This document shows positions 55,578 through 63,835 of a stretch of 64,000 nucleotides of DNA, one piece after another. The position numbers and the translations under genes were made by a program. Below the pieces are notes generated by a model. The model did no database searches. It saw only the letters and a program-made list of their open reading frames with translations, and was not told the DNA's origin. The stretch is taken from positions 1,364,001 to 1,428,000 of the forward strand of contig CP051229.1 of the NCBI GenBank assembly GCA_017792365.1, in the 5' to 3' direction. The stretch is from Hyphomonas sp. (GTDB lineage Bacteria > Pseudomonadota > Alphaproteobacteria > Caulobacterales > Hyphomonadaceae). Position 1 is the first letter of the stretch. The number at the start of each line of letters is the position of its first letter.

Positions 55578-56756
55578 TTGGACATTTGCGCCTTGAGCAT
55601 CGCATTCATCGACCTGCAGGCCCAGCGACACCGCATCTCCGACAAGATCGATACCGCCGTTCGCAGCGTGATCGAGAGCGGCGCCTACATCATGGGACCG
55701 CAGGTCCGCGAGTTTGAAACGAAACTCTCCGAATTCTCCGGCGCGAAACACTCCCTCGGCTGCGGCAACGGCACGGACGCGCTGGTCCTCCCGCTGATGG
55801 CCTGGAATGTCGGCCCGGGCGACGCAGTCTTCTGCCCATCCTTCACATTCGCCGCCACCGCCGAAGTCGTACCCATCGTGGGCGCAAGCCCCGTCTTCGT
55901 CGATGTCCTGCCAGACACCTACAACATGGACCCCGACCACCTCGAGAAGACGATCGAGGCGGTAAAGGCCGAAGGCAAGCTGACGCCCAAGGTCGTCATC
56001 GCCGTCGACCTGTTCGGTCAGCCCGCCGACTACCCGCGCATCGCCGAGATCGCCAAACGCCACGGCCTGAAACTGATCGCCGACAGCGCTCAGGGATTCG
56101 GCTGCACGCTCAACGGCAAGCACCCGGTAGACTGGGCCGATATCGTCACCACCAGCTTCTTCCCGGCCAAGCCGCTCGGCTGCTACGGCGACGGCGGCGC
56201 GGTCCAGACCAACGACGATGACCTCGCGGAACTCCTCGACAGCCTCCGCGTCCACGGCAAGGCGACCAAGTCGGACATCGAAAGCCGCAAGTTCGAACAC
56301 GATCCGAAATACCTGAACATGCGCGTCGGCGTGAACAGCCGTCTCGACACCATCCAGGCCGCAATCCTGATCGAGAAACTCGCCATCTTCGCCGACGAGA
56401 TCGAGAAGCGGAACGAAGTCGCCGCCCGCTACAATGAAGGCCTCAAGGGCTATGTCGCCGCCACGCCCTTTGTTATCAAAGGCGGCGTCTCGACCTGGGC
56501 CCAGTACACGATCGAAGTCGACGACCGCGCCGGCCTCGCCGCCCACCTCAAGCGCGAGAACGTGCCGACCGCCGTCTACTATCCGATGCCGATCCACACG
56601 CAGGACGTCTACTCGGTCTATCCGCTGGGCCCGGGCGGCCTGCCGGTCACGATGGAGAAGGCCGAGAGGGTCATCAGCCTGCCGATGCACCCGTATCTCG
56701 AACCGGCCGTGCAGGACGACATCATCGCCAAGATTCGCGCATTCAACCGGGGATAA
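55578..56756 (+). CDS. wbpE: UDP-3-keto-GlcNAcA aminotransferase (WbpE/WlbC type, DegT family)
   Basis: A ~392-residue PLP enzyme. It opens with IAFIDLQAQRHRISDKIDTA, then IMGPQVREFETKLSEFSGAK, LGCGNGTDALVLPLMAW, PSFTFAATAEVV, the PLP Lys in TSFFPAKPLGCYGDGGAV and RVGVNSRLDTIQAAILIEKL. It adds the 3-amino group from glutamate to UDP-3-keto-GlcNAcA. No ATG fits; the start is TTG at 55578 or 55593. Its TAA overlaps the ATG of wbpA by one base (56756), so the two are translationally coupled. Confidence 0.9.
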   Translation: MDICALSIAFIDLQAQRHRISDKIDTAVRSVIESGAYIMGPQVREFETKLSEFSGAKHSLGCGNGTDALVLPLMAWNVGPGDAVFCPSFTFAATAEVVPIVGASPVFVDVLPDTYNMDPDHLEKTIEAVKAEGKLTPKVVIAVDLFGQPADYPRIAEIAKRHGLKLIADSAQGFGCTLNGKHPVDWADIVTTSFFPAKPLGCYGDGGAVQTNDDDLAELLDSLRVHGKATKSDIESRKFEHDPKYLNMRVGVNSRLDTIQAAILIEKLAIFADEIEKRNEVAARYNEGLKGYVAATPFVIKGGVSTWAQYTIEVDDRAGLAAHLKRENVPTAVYYPMPIHTQDVYSVYPLGPGGLPVTMEKAERVISLPMHPYLEPAVQDDIIAKIRAFNRG

Positions 56757-58258
56757 TGCCAATGGACAGCCTTCGCGGAGGACAGGACGTGCTCGCTGCT
56801 TCTCAGGCCGCCGAAACGGAACCAGAGGCCAAGGCGCGAAAGCCGCGCCGGCGCAAGACGGCGAAGCGCGCCCGCTCCGCCCCGCTGAAATCCGCAGGCT
56901 CGACGATCCGCAAGCCCGCCTCCGCCAAGGCGATGGCTGAAGACTTCGTTGCACGCGGCAAGGCCCGCGACCTGACCATCGGCATTCTGGGTCTCGGCTA
57001 TGTCGGCCTGCCCCTGGCCGAAGCCTTCCTCGCGTCCGGCTTCCGCGTTCTCGGCTTCGACGTCGATGAAACCAAGGTCAACAAGATCAGGAAGGGCCGC
57101 ACCTACATCGAGCACATCCCGAATGCGCGCATCGCCGCGATGATGAAAACGGGCCGCCTCGAAGTCACCACCGACCCCAAGCGTCTCTCCGCCGCTGACG
57201 CCCTGCTCATGTGCGTTCCGACCCCGCTCAACATCCATCGCGAGCCCGACATCTCCTACGTCGAGCAGACGACGAAAGTCATCGCCGAGCATCTCCGTCC
57301 GGGTCAGCTCGTGGTCCTAGAATCGACCACCTATCCGGGCACCAGCGACGAGGTCGTGAAATCGATCCTCGAAACCACGGGCCTCACGGCCGGCCGCGAC
57401 TTCGCGATCGCCTATTCGCCCGAGCGCGAAGATCCCGGCAACATCAACTTCTCGACCTCCAGCATCCCGAAAGTCGTCGGCGCCAACTCCAAACCTGAAC
57501 TCGACATGGCGACCGTAGTCTACGCCGCCATCACGCAGGTCGTGCCCGTCCCCAACATGAAGACGGCCGAAGCGGTCAAGCTCACCGAGAACATCTTCCG
57601 CCTCGTCAACATCGCCTTGGTCAATGAACTGAAAGTCGTCTTCCAGGGCATGGACATCGACGTCTGGGAAGTCATCAACGCCGCCAAGACCAAGCCGTTC
57701 GGCTACATGGCCTTCTACCCCGGCCCCGGCCTCGGCGGGCACTGTATCCCGATCGACCCCTTCTACCTGACATGGAAGGCGCGCGCCCACGGCGAAGCCA
57801 CGCGGTTCATCGAACTCGCGGGCGATGTCGTCACCCGCATGCCGAACTACGTCATCGAAACGCTGGCGCTGGCCCTGTCCTCGCGCAGCAAGAAGGCCGT
57901 CGCCGGCTCGAAGATTCTCGTTTCCGGTCTGGCCTACAAGAAGAACGTCGACGACATGCGCGAAAGCCCGTCGCTGCACCTCATCGAGATGCTGCGCGAT
58001 CGCGGCGCCAAGGTCGATTTCCACGATCCGCACATCCCGGTTGTGCCCGTCACGCGTGACCACCCGGAATTCTCCGGCATGAAATCGGTAAAGCTGTCGC
58101 CGAAGAAGATCGCCAGCTACGACTGCGTCCTGATCTCCACCGACCACGACGCCGTCGATTACGCAGAGCTGGTCCGCAACGCCAAGGTCGTCGTCGACAC
58201 GCGCAACGCGACAGCGAACCTGCCGAAGGCGCTGCTCAAGAAGGTCGTGAAGGCCTGA
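56756..58258 (+). CDS. wbpA: UDP-N-acetyl-D-glucosamine 6-dehydrogenase with basic N-terminal extension
   Basis: A 500-residue UDP-glucose/GlcNAc dehydrogenase family protein. The NAD motif LTIGILGLGYVGLPLAEAFL begins only at about residue 72; before it is an extension rich in Lys, Arg and Ala (KARKPRRRKTAKRARSAP). The core has ESTTYPGTSDEV, YSPEREDPGN and the catalytic Cys in GPGLGGHCIPIDPFYLTWK. It oxidises UDP-GlcNAc to UDP-GlcNAcA, the entry to the diacetamido-uronic acid route. The ATG overlaps the wbpE stop; a Met two codons later would shorten it little. The basic tail echoes the one on GlmM. Confidence 0.92.
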   Translation: MPMDSLRGGQDVLAASQAAETEPEAKARKPRRRKTAKRARSAPLKSAGSTIRKPASAKAMAEDFVARGKARDLTIGILGLGYVGLPLAEAFLASGFRVLGFDVDETKVNKIRKGRTYIEHIPNARIAAMMKTGRLEVTTDPKRLSAADALLMCVPTPLNIHREPDISYVEQTTKVIAEHLRPGQLVVLESTTYPGTSDEVVKSILETTGLTAGRDFAIAYSPEREDPGNINFSTSSIPKVVGANSKPELDMATVVYAAITQVVPVPNMKTAEAVKLTENIFRLVNIALVNELKVVFQGMDIDVWEVINAAKTKPFGYMAFYPGPGLGGHCIPIDPFYLTWKARAHGEATRFIELAGDVVTRMPNYVIETLALALSSRSKKAVAGSKILVSGLAYKKNVDDMRESPSLHLIEMLRDRGAKVDFHDPHIPVVPVTRDHPEFSGMKSVKLSPKKIASYDCVLISTDHDAVDYAELVRNAKVVVDTRNATANLPKALLKKVVKA

Positions 58259-58309
58259 CGTGCGGACACCGGCTCAGCGTCAGCTGGGTCGGTCCACTGG
58301 CAGGGCGTC

Positions 58310-59452
58310 ATGAAACGACTGCTGATACTGGCCAGACACTATCCGCCCGCCATATCCGGCGGCGCCCGCCGCCCTTTCCTGCTCGCACGTGAACTTCGCA
58401 GGCAGGGCGTCGACGTCCGCGTCTGTGCGCCATCGCTCCCCGACGGAGAACCCGGCTGGGCTGTGCCGCACCCCAACCGCGATCCCGCAACCGCCTCCGG
58501 CCCACCGGCATTCGACCTCCGCAAGATCGCAAGAGACCTCCTGCTCTGGCCCGACCCGGACATCCGCTGGTGCCAGCGCGCGGCCCGGTCGGCTGCAGAG
58601 CACGCACGCGCTGAAGGCTGGCGCCCCGACTGGGTCCTCTCAACCAGCCCGCCGGAATCGATCCACGCCGCCGGCCGCAGCCTCGCCGCCAGTCTCGGCG
58701 CGTGCTGGATCGCAGACTTCCGCGATCACTGGCTGACCAACCCTCATCGCCACGAACGCCGCCGCATCCACCGCCAGATCGGCGAACGCCTGCAGGCGTC
58801 GCAACTCCTCAAGGCCGCCGACCTCATCCTCGCCGTGGACGACAACATCGCCGACGAAATGCGCACCCTCGGCGGCGCCAGCGTCCACGTCCTCCCCCAC
58901 TTCGCGCCCGACATCGACCCCGAGCCCGTCGCGCTCGATCCTCAGCACATCAATATCGTCCACGCGGGATCGATCGCCCTGTCCGACCCGGATGCCTCGA
59001 TCACCGACCTGCTCATCCCCTTCGCCGAGGCAGCCGCCGCGCGCCCACAGCTCCGGCTCCACCTCGTCGGCCGCCTCAGCGATGCAGAGCAGGCGGCAGT
59101 CTCCGCCTCGCCCGCCGCACACGCGATCACCATTCATGGACCGGTGCAGTACGAGACAGCCCTCGGCATGATGGCCGCCGCCGATGGCCTGGCGCTGGTC
59201 GCCTCCGGCAAGATGCACGTCCCGCCGAGCAAGATCGTCGACTACGCGCGCGTCGACGTCCCGATCCTCGCATTCGGAGCTGGCCCCTGGCGCAGCGACA
59301 GCCGCCTGCCCGCAGAACGTGCTGAGACAAGCCTCGCCAGTCTCAAGCGCGGCGATCCGCGCAACTACGCATGGCGCGCGCCGACAGTCGCTGAAACAGC
59401 GAACAAATTGCTCGAGATTACAGAAAGCGCAGCCGCGCGCCCGGCGACCTAG
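58310..59452 (+). CDS. family 4 glycosyltransferase
   Basis: A 380-residue GT-B protein starting [20 protein letters not shown] with the usual glycine-rich acceptor loop, then [61 protein letters not shown] and [20 protein letters not shown] with the donor-site Glu/Lys region partly replaced. It differs from the three DCHE-type GT4 proteins. It would add one sugar to the growing lipid-linked unit. Its TAG stop and the metK TAG stop share the palindrome CTAG at 59449-59452. Confidence 0.84.
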   Translation: MKRLLILARHYPPAISGGARRPFLLARELRRQGVDVRVCAPSLPDGEPGWAVPHPNRDPATASGPPAFDLRKIARDLLLWPDPDIRWCQRAARSAAEHARAEGWRPDWVLSTSPPESIHAAGRSLAASLGACWIADFRDHWLTNPHRHERRRIHRQIGERLQASQLLKAADLILAVDDNIADEMRTLGGASVHVLPHFAPDIDPEPVALDPQHINIVHAGSIALSDPDASITDLLIPFAEAAAARPQLRLHLVGRLSDAEQAAVSASPAAHAITIHGPVQYETALGMMAAADGLALVASGKMHVPPSKIVDYARVDVPILAFGAGPWRSDSRLPAERAETSLASLKRGDPRNYAWRAPTVAETANKLLEITESAAARPAT

Positions 59453-60632
59453 TTCAGCCCGCGCAGCTTGTCGGCAAGATCGGTGCGCTCCCACGAGAAC
59501 CCGCCGTCGGCATCAGGCGTCCGCCCGAAATGGCCATAGGCCGACGTCCGCGCATAGATCGCCTTGTTCAGCCCAAGGTGCGTGCGGATGCCCTTCGGCG
59601 ACAGGTTCATCAGGTCCATCAGGGCCGTCTCGATCTTCGCCTCATCCACGCGGCCCGTGCCGTCCGTGTTCACATAGATCGACAGCGGCTTGGCGACGCC
59701 GATCGCGTAGGCAACCTGGATGGTGCAGCGATCCGCCAGCCCGGCGGCCACAACGTTCTTCGCAAGATAGCGGCAGGCGTAAGCCGCCGACCGGTCCACC
59801 TGGTCGGGTCCTTGCCCGAAAACGCGCCGCCGCCATGAGGCGCCGCGCCGCCATACGTGTCCACGATGATCTTCCGGCCGGTCAGGCCAGCATCGCCATC
59901 GGGTCCGCCAATCACGAAATTCCCGGTCGGATTGACGTAGAACTCGTCCTCAGGCGGGAACCAGCCTTCCGGCAGCACCTCTTTCACGATCGGACGAACG
60001 AGCTCGCGAATGTCCGCAGGAGAGAACCCCTCCTTGTGCTGCGTCGACACAACGACCGACGTCACGCCAACCGGACGGCCATTCTCGTACTTCAGCGTCA
60101 CCTGCGATTTGGCGTCCGGCTCGAACTCGCTGCGCTCGCCCGATTTCCGCAACTGCGCCATGCGCTGAAGGATCTGGTGCGAGTAAAGGATCGGCGCCGG
60201 CATCAGCTCCGGCGTCTCGTTCGTCGCATAGCCGAACATGATGCCCTGGTCGCCCGCGCCCTCTTCCTTGTAGGTGCCCTCGCCCTCATCAACGCCCTTG
60301 GCGATGTCGGCGGACTGTTCGTGCAGCAGGTTCAGGAACTTCGCATTCTTCCAGTGAAATCCGGCCTGTTCATAGCCGATGTCGCGGATCGCTTCGCGCA
60401 CGGCGGTCTCGATCTCGCCATCGGCAAACTCGCCCGCGCACCGCACTTCACCGGCCAGCACAACCTGGTTGGTCGTCGTCAGCGTCTCACACGCCACCCG
60501 CGCCACGGGATCCTTCGACAGGAACAGGTCGACGACCGTGTCCGAAATCCGGTCGCACACCTTGTCCGGATGTCCCTCGGAAACGCTCTCGCTGGTGAAG
60601 ATGTAATCCGAACGAGCCACTGACTTCTCCAT
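59449..60632 (-). pseudogene. metK: S-adenosylmethionine synthetase, one frameshift as assembled
   Basis: ATG 60632 gives [20 protein letters not shown], then [66 protein letters not shown] and [17 protein letters not shown]. One base is missing at 59798-59801 (GG for GGG on the coding strand); restoring it gives [20 protein letters not shown] and [13 protein letters not shown] to the end. Full length ~394 residues. It makes SAM from ATP and methionine and is a housekeeping gene, so this frameshift is almost certainly an assembly error. The palindrome at 60666-60687 probably controls it. Confidence 0.93.
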
Positions 60633-60665
60633 CTATGCCGTAGGGCCACCGATAGGCTGAAAAAT

Positions 60666-60687
60666 CACATAAAGAAAGCTTTATATG
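60666..60687 (-). promoter_or_regulatory. palindromic operator upstream of metK (SahR/SamR-like)
   Basis: The 22-mer on the + strand has arms CACATAAAG and CTTTATATG separated by AAAG; the arms match at 8 of 9 positions. It lies 34 bp upstream of the metK start. Its 9-4-9 layout and ATAAAG core recall the operators of ArsR-family methionine-cycle regulators (SahR/SamR) in Proteobacteria. The regulator is not in this window, so identity is by resemblance only. Confidence 0.5.
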
Positions 60688-60742
60688 AATATCCCACAGC
60701 TAAACCCACAGGTGAACGACGCTCCAGCCCGCCCGCATCCGG

Positions 60743-61621
60743 CTAACCTCTGACAATCTCGTCCAGACAGGCCTCCAGCCGCTCTTCCCACGGCGCGACG
60801 CTGATCCCGGGAAGCGAGCGCGCTCTCGTCGTATCCAGCGCCGAATAGCTCGGCCGCGGCGCCGCCGCCCCAAACTCGGCCGCGCTGATCGGCGTCACGC
60901 TCGCCGAAGCAAGCCCCCGCGCACGCGCCCCGGCAAAGATCGCCTTGGCAAAGGCCGCCCGGCTCGTCTCGCCGCCGCCGCTATAGTGCATCAGCCCCGC
61001 AAACCGCTCATCGCCCGCCGCCAACCCCTTCAGGCTGACCATGCAGGCATTGGCGAGGTCGGCCGCATAGGTCGGACTGCCCACCTGGTCCTCGACAACC
61101 CTCAGTTCCGAGCGCCCGCCCCGCGCCAGCTCCAGCATCATCGTCACGAAATTCCTGCCCGAGGCGGAATAGACCCAGCAGGTCCGGATCACGGACGCCG
61201 AGCCCCCCGCCGCAATCACCCCATTCTCGCCCTCCAGCTTGCTCTGCCCATACTTGTTCATCGGCGCCGGCGGATCGCTCTCATTGTATGGCGTCCGCTT
61301 CCCATCCCCGAACACGTAGTCGGTCGACACATGCACAAACGGCGCGCCGATCTCGGCGCACACCTCGGCCAGCGCCGTCGGCCCATCCCGGTTCACCGCA
61401 AAGGCCTCAGCAGGGTCCTCCTCGGCCGCATCGACCAGGTTGTAGGCCGAGGCGTTGATCACGCCGTCAGGCCGCAACCGGCGAACCTCATGCTTAACCG
61501 TGCCTGAAGACAGATCGAGCTCGTCACGCCCCACCGCGCGGATGCAGATCTCATCATCCCCGAGCCGCGCCAGCGCCCGCGCCAACTGCCCCGACCGGCC
61601 GATGACCAACACATCCTTCAT
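60743..61621 (-). CDS. rfbD: dTDP-4-dehydrorhamnose reductase
   Basis: A ~292-residue reductive SDR. It has DVLVIGRSGQLARALARLGD, the family phrase DGVINASAYNLVDAAEEDP, FVHVSTDYVFGDGKRTPYNE, PMNKYGQSKLEGENGV with Tyr-x3-Lys, VIRTCWVYSASGRNFVTMML and DQVGSPTYAADLA. It completes dTDP-L-rhamnose; rfbB, rfbA and rfbC are at 25-27.6 kb. ATG 61621 starts the Rossmann strand; an in-frame start 11 codons earlier is less likely. Divergent from the small transporter gene. Confidence 0.93.
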   Translation of the reverse strand: MKDVLVIGRSGQLARALARLGDDEICIRAVGRDELDLSSGTVKHEVRRLRPDGVINASAYNLVDAAEEDPAEAFAVNRDGPTALAEVCAEIGAPFVHVSTDYVFGDGKRTPYNESDPPAPMNKYGQSKLEGENGVIAAGGSASVIRTCWVYSASGRNFVTMMLELARGGRSELRVVEDQVGSPTYAADLANACMVSLKGLAAGDERFAGLMHYSGGGETSRAAFAKAIFAGARARGLASASVTPISAAEFGAAAPRPSYSALDTTRARSLPGISVAPWEERLEACLDEIVRG

Positions 61622-62014
61622 CGTCCCGAAAACTCCCGTCGCCAGCGAAACCACCGCGCGCCGCTGTTTGACCAGTCGCCGGCCAACCGATCAAGCACCC
61701 GCCAACCCCCATGCGCCAGATCGGGACTCCTGTGACCCGCCACGGCGCCATCGTGCGCTCGCGCAACAGGGCAGTCAGCTGTCGCCACCATCCCGAACAC
61801 TGCTATTCCCGCACCGCGCGAAAACGTCCGCCAGCACACCGCCTGGCAACGCTAGTTATTGTGGCGCCTCACCAACAGAGCGATCAGAATCCCGTCTCGC
61901 GTCTGCATCCGTAATGGTGACAGTTTGGAAAGGGTCACCTATGGTTCGATCCTTGCTAGCGTCTTCCAACAAGACATACCGGGATCCCTTCTGGACCTGC
62001 GGGGGCAGCGCAAA
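61622..62014. other. 393-bp intergenic region between divergent rfbD and the transporter gene
   Basis: No gene is supported here unless the transporter starts at TTG 61859. The region should hold the promoters of both flanking genes. The only structure seen is the inverted repeat at 61916-61939, listed separately. Confidence 0.5.
61916..61939. promoter_or_regulatory. inverted repeat GGTGAC-N12-GTCACC, possible operator
   Basis: Perfect 6-bp arms, GGTGAC at 61916-61921 and GTCACC at 61934-61939, lie ~75 bp upstream of the proposed GTG start of the 4-TM transporter. The size and spacing would suit a dimeric regulator or a leader hairpin. No regulator can be named. Confidence 0.25.
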
Positions 62015-62449
62015 GTGCTTAAGTTCGTTCCACTCATTCTCTTCGTCGTCACGACCAATGCGATCTCGCAGGCTCTGCTCAAGCAGGGCATGGTTACGAT
62101 CGGCCGCTTCGAGGTTAACTCTAACACCGCCCTCGCCACTGGGCTGCGCATCGCCACGGACCCGTGGGTGATCAGCGGCCTGGTCGTCATGGCGATCTCG
62201 ATGGCCGCCCACCTCTACGTACTCTCGCGCGTACCGCTGACCTTTGCGTTCCCCTTCATCGCACTGTCCTACGTCGTCGTGCTCGCAATTGGATATTTCA
62301 TCTTCCACGAGAGCCTGAATTTTTACCATTTCGCGGGTACAGCTTTCATCATGCTGGGAATTTCGTTCATCGGCTTCGCCGGCGACTACTCAGCAAGCAC
62401 GCCCAAAGCGGTTCCTCTCTCGGCGCAGGAAAATTCCAGTGATGCATAA
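62015..62449 (+). CDS. four-TM transporter of the EamA/SMR type
   Basis: A ~144-residue protein with four hydrophobic segments: VPLILFVVTTNAISQALL, WVISGLVVMAISMAAHLYVL, LTFAFPFIALSYVVVLAIGY and FAGTAFIMLGISFIGFAG. The order and the FPFIALSYV...F...E motif in segment 3 match half-size EamA/SMR proteins such as ArnE/ArnF, which move lipid-linked sugars or small cations. GTG 62015 follows a GGGGG run and starts just before TM1; an upstream TTG at 61859 would add a non-conserved N-terminus. It overlaps the next SDR gene by 11 bp, so a lipid-linked sugar substrate is possible. Confidence 0.75.
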   Translation: MLKFVPLILFVVTTNAISQALLKQGMVTIGRFEVNSNTALATGLRIATDPWVISGLVVMAISMAAHLYVLSRVPLTFAFPFIALSYVVVLAIGYFIFHESLNFYHFAGTAFIMLGISFIGFAGDYSASTPKAVPLSAQENSSDA

Positions 62450-63611
62450 CGCGCAGGACAACGCTCCCAGCAAGACCACCGGTCGCCACATCATCTTCGG
62501 GGGCGACGGCTTTGTCGGCCGCTACATTGCGCGCGACCTGCTCGCGCGCGGCGAAACAGTGATCATCGCCGACAAGAACAAGAGCGACATGCCGATCTAT
62601 CAGCATGCCCGCTACATCAAGGTCGACGTCCGCAACGCTGACGAAGTGAAGTCGGTCGGCCTCCAGAAGGGCGACATGGTCTACAACATGGCCGCGCGCC
62701 TGCTGATGCCGCCGGTCAAGCGCAAGGACCGCTACGACGCCTTCTTCCCCGTCCACGTCGACGGCACCCGCAACATCCTGAACGCCATGGTCGACGCCGG
62801 CTGCGACCGCCTCGTCCAGTTCTCGACCGATATGGTCTACGGCCGCAGCATCATGCCGCCGCCGATTCCGACCACCCACCCAAAAGACCCGATCGACGCC
62901 TACGGCCAGTCCAAGAAGGCCTGCGAAGACGTCTGCGAGGAATACCGGGAAAAAGGCATCAACATCTCGATCTTCCGCCCGCGCATGGTCATGGGTCCGG
63001 GCCGTCTCGGCCTCCTGGCCAACCTGTTCAAGCTGGTGAAGGCCGGCCTTCCCGTCCCCACCATCGGCTCGGGCGCCAACCGTTACCAGTTCGTATCGGT
63101 CTTCGACTGCGCGAGCTTCGCGATCCAGGCCGGCGATGAAGGCTGCCCGAACGGCGCGTGGAACCTCGGTTCGGTCAACAACCCCTCGACACGCGACGTG
63201 CTCAAGGCGCTGATCCGCCACGCCGGCTCCAAATCCACCGTCATCCCGACGCCCGCCTTCGCCGTGAAGGCCGTGCTCGGCACGCTCGACGCGCTCGACA
63301 TGACGCTCCTCACCCGCGAGCAATACGCCATCGCTGACGAGGACTATGTCGTCGACGTGGAAGACCTTCGCGAAGCCTTCGGCCGCGTGCCGTCGGGCTC
63401 GGACGAAGAGATGATCCTCGAGACCTGGGATTGCTGGCTCGAAAACCCCGATCCCAAGCACCTCCAGTCGCTGTTTGTAACGACGCCGGAATGGGAAGCC
63501 TTCGCCGGACCGTCCTCCAAGACGCCGTCCACAAAGCCCGCTCCCGCCGCCGACAACGACGCCGGTCAGGACCCCGCCCGGAACATGGCGCAGGCCGTCT
63601 CCACCAGCTGA
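62439..63611 (+). CDS. NAD-dependent epimerase/dehydratase (extended SDR)
   Basis: A 390-residue extended SDR with HIIFGGDGFVGRYIARDLLA, RLVQFSTDMVYGRSIMP, DAYGQSKKACEDVCEEY with Tyr-x3-Lys, IFRPRMVMGPGRLGLLANLF and AWNLGSVNNPSTRDVLKALI. Unlike most relatives it has a ~40-residue C-terminal tail rich in Pro, Ala and Ser after TTPEWEAFAG. Start is GTG 62439 or ATG 62442; both fit the AGGA upstream, and the overlap with the transporter (11 bp) suggests coupling. It resembles proteins that act on lipid-linked or nucleotide sugars; substrate unknown. Confidence 0.83.
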   Translation: MMHNAQDNAPSKTTGRHIIFGGDGFVGRYIARDLLARGETVIIADKNKSDMPIYQHARYIKVDVRNADEVKSVGLQKGDMVYNMAARLLMPPVKRKDRYDAFFPVHVDGTRNILNAMVDAGCDRLVQFSTDMVYGRSIMPPPIPTTHPKDPIDAYGQSKKACEDVCEEYREKGINISIFRPRMVMGPGRLGLLANLFKLVKAGLPVPTIGSGANRYQFVSVFDCASFAIQAGDEGCPNGAWNLGSVNNPSTRDVLKALIRHAGSKSTVIPTPAFAVKAVLGTLDALDMTLLTREQYAIADEDYVVDVEDLREAFGRVPSGSDEEMILETWDCWLENPDPKHLQSLFVTTPEWEAFAGPSSKTPSTKPAPAADNDAGQDPARNMAQAVSTS

Positions 63612-63637
63612 TCGCTGCAGACAATCAAACGTTCAAT

Positions 63638-63673
63638 GCGGCGGCCCATGCACCTGAAGCATGAGGCCGCCGC
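63638..63673. terminator. strong hairpin between convergent genes, probable bidirectional terminator
   Basis: Arms GCGGCGGCC (63638-63646) and GGCCGCCGC (63665-63673) pair over 9 bp, and inner CATGC/GCATG extends the stem around a 7-base loop. The T tract after it (GTTTTGG) is short, so termination strength is uncertain. It lies 26 bp after the SDR stop and upstream, in the opposite sense, of the 63836 stop. Confidence 0.6.
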
Positions 63674-63835
63674 TGACGTTTTGGGCGTTAGTTGACGCGT
63701 CTCCACCAAAGCCCGTCACGCTTCACGCGAGCCCGCACGAACCGAGGCCGACGGCGCACGCAAAGCGCCGCCAACACCTGAGACTTGATTCCGGGATTTG
63801 AAGCAGCCGGCGCGCAGACGCAGCCTGCGCGGCCG

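Noticed and set aside
60633-60742. SAM riboswitch before metK
   Set aside because: No recognisable SAM-I/II/SAH aptamer elements; only a protein-type palindrome was seen.
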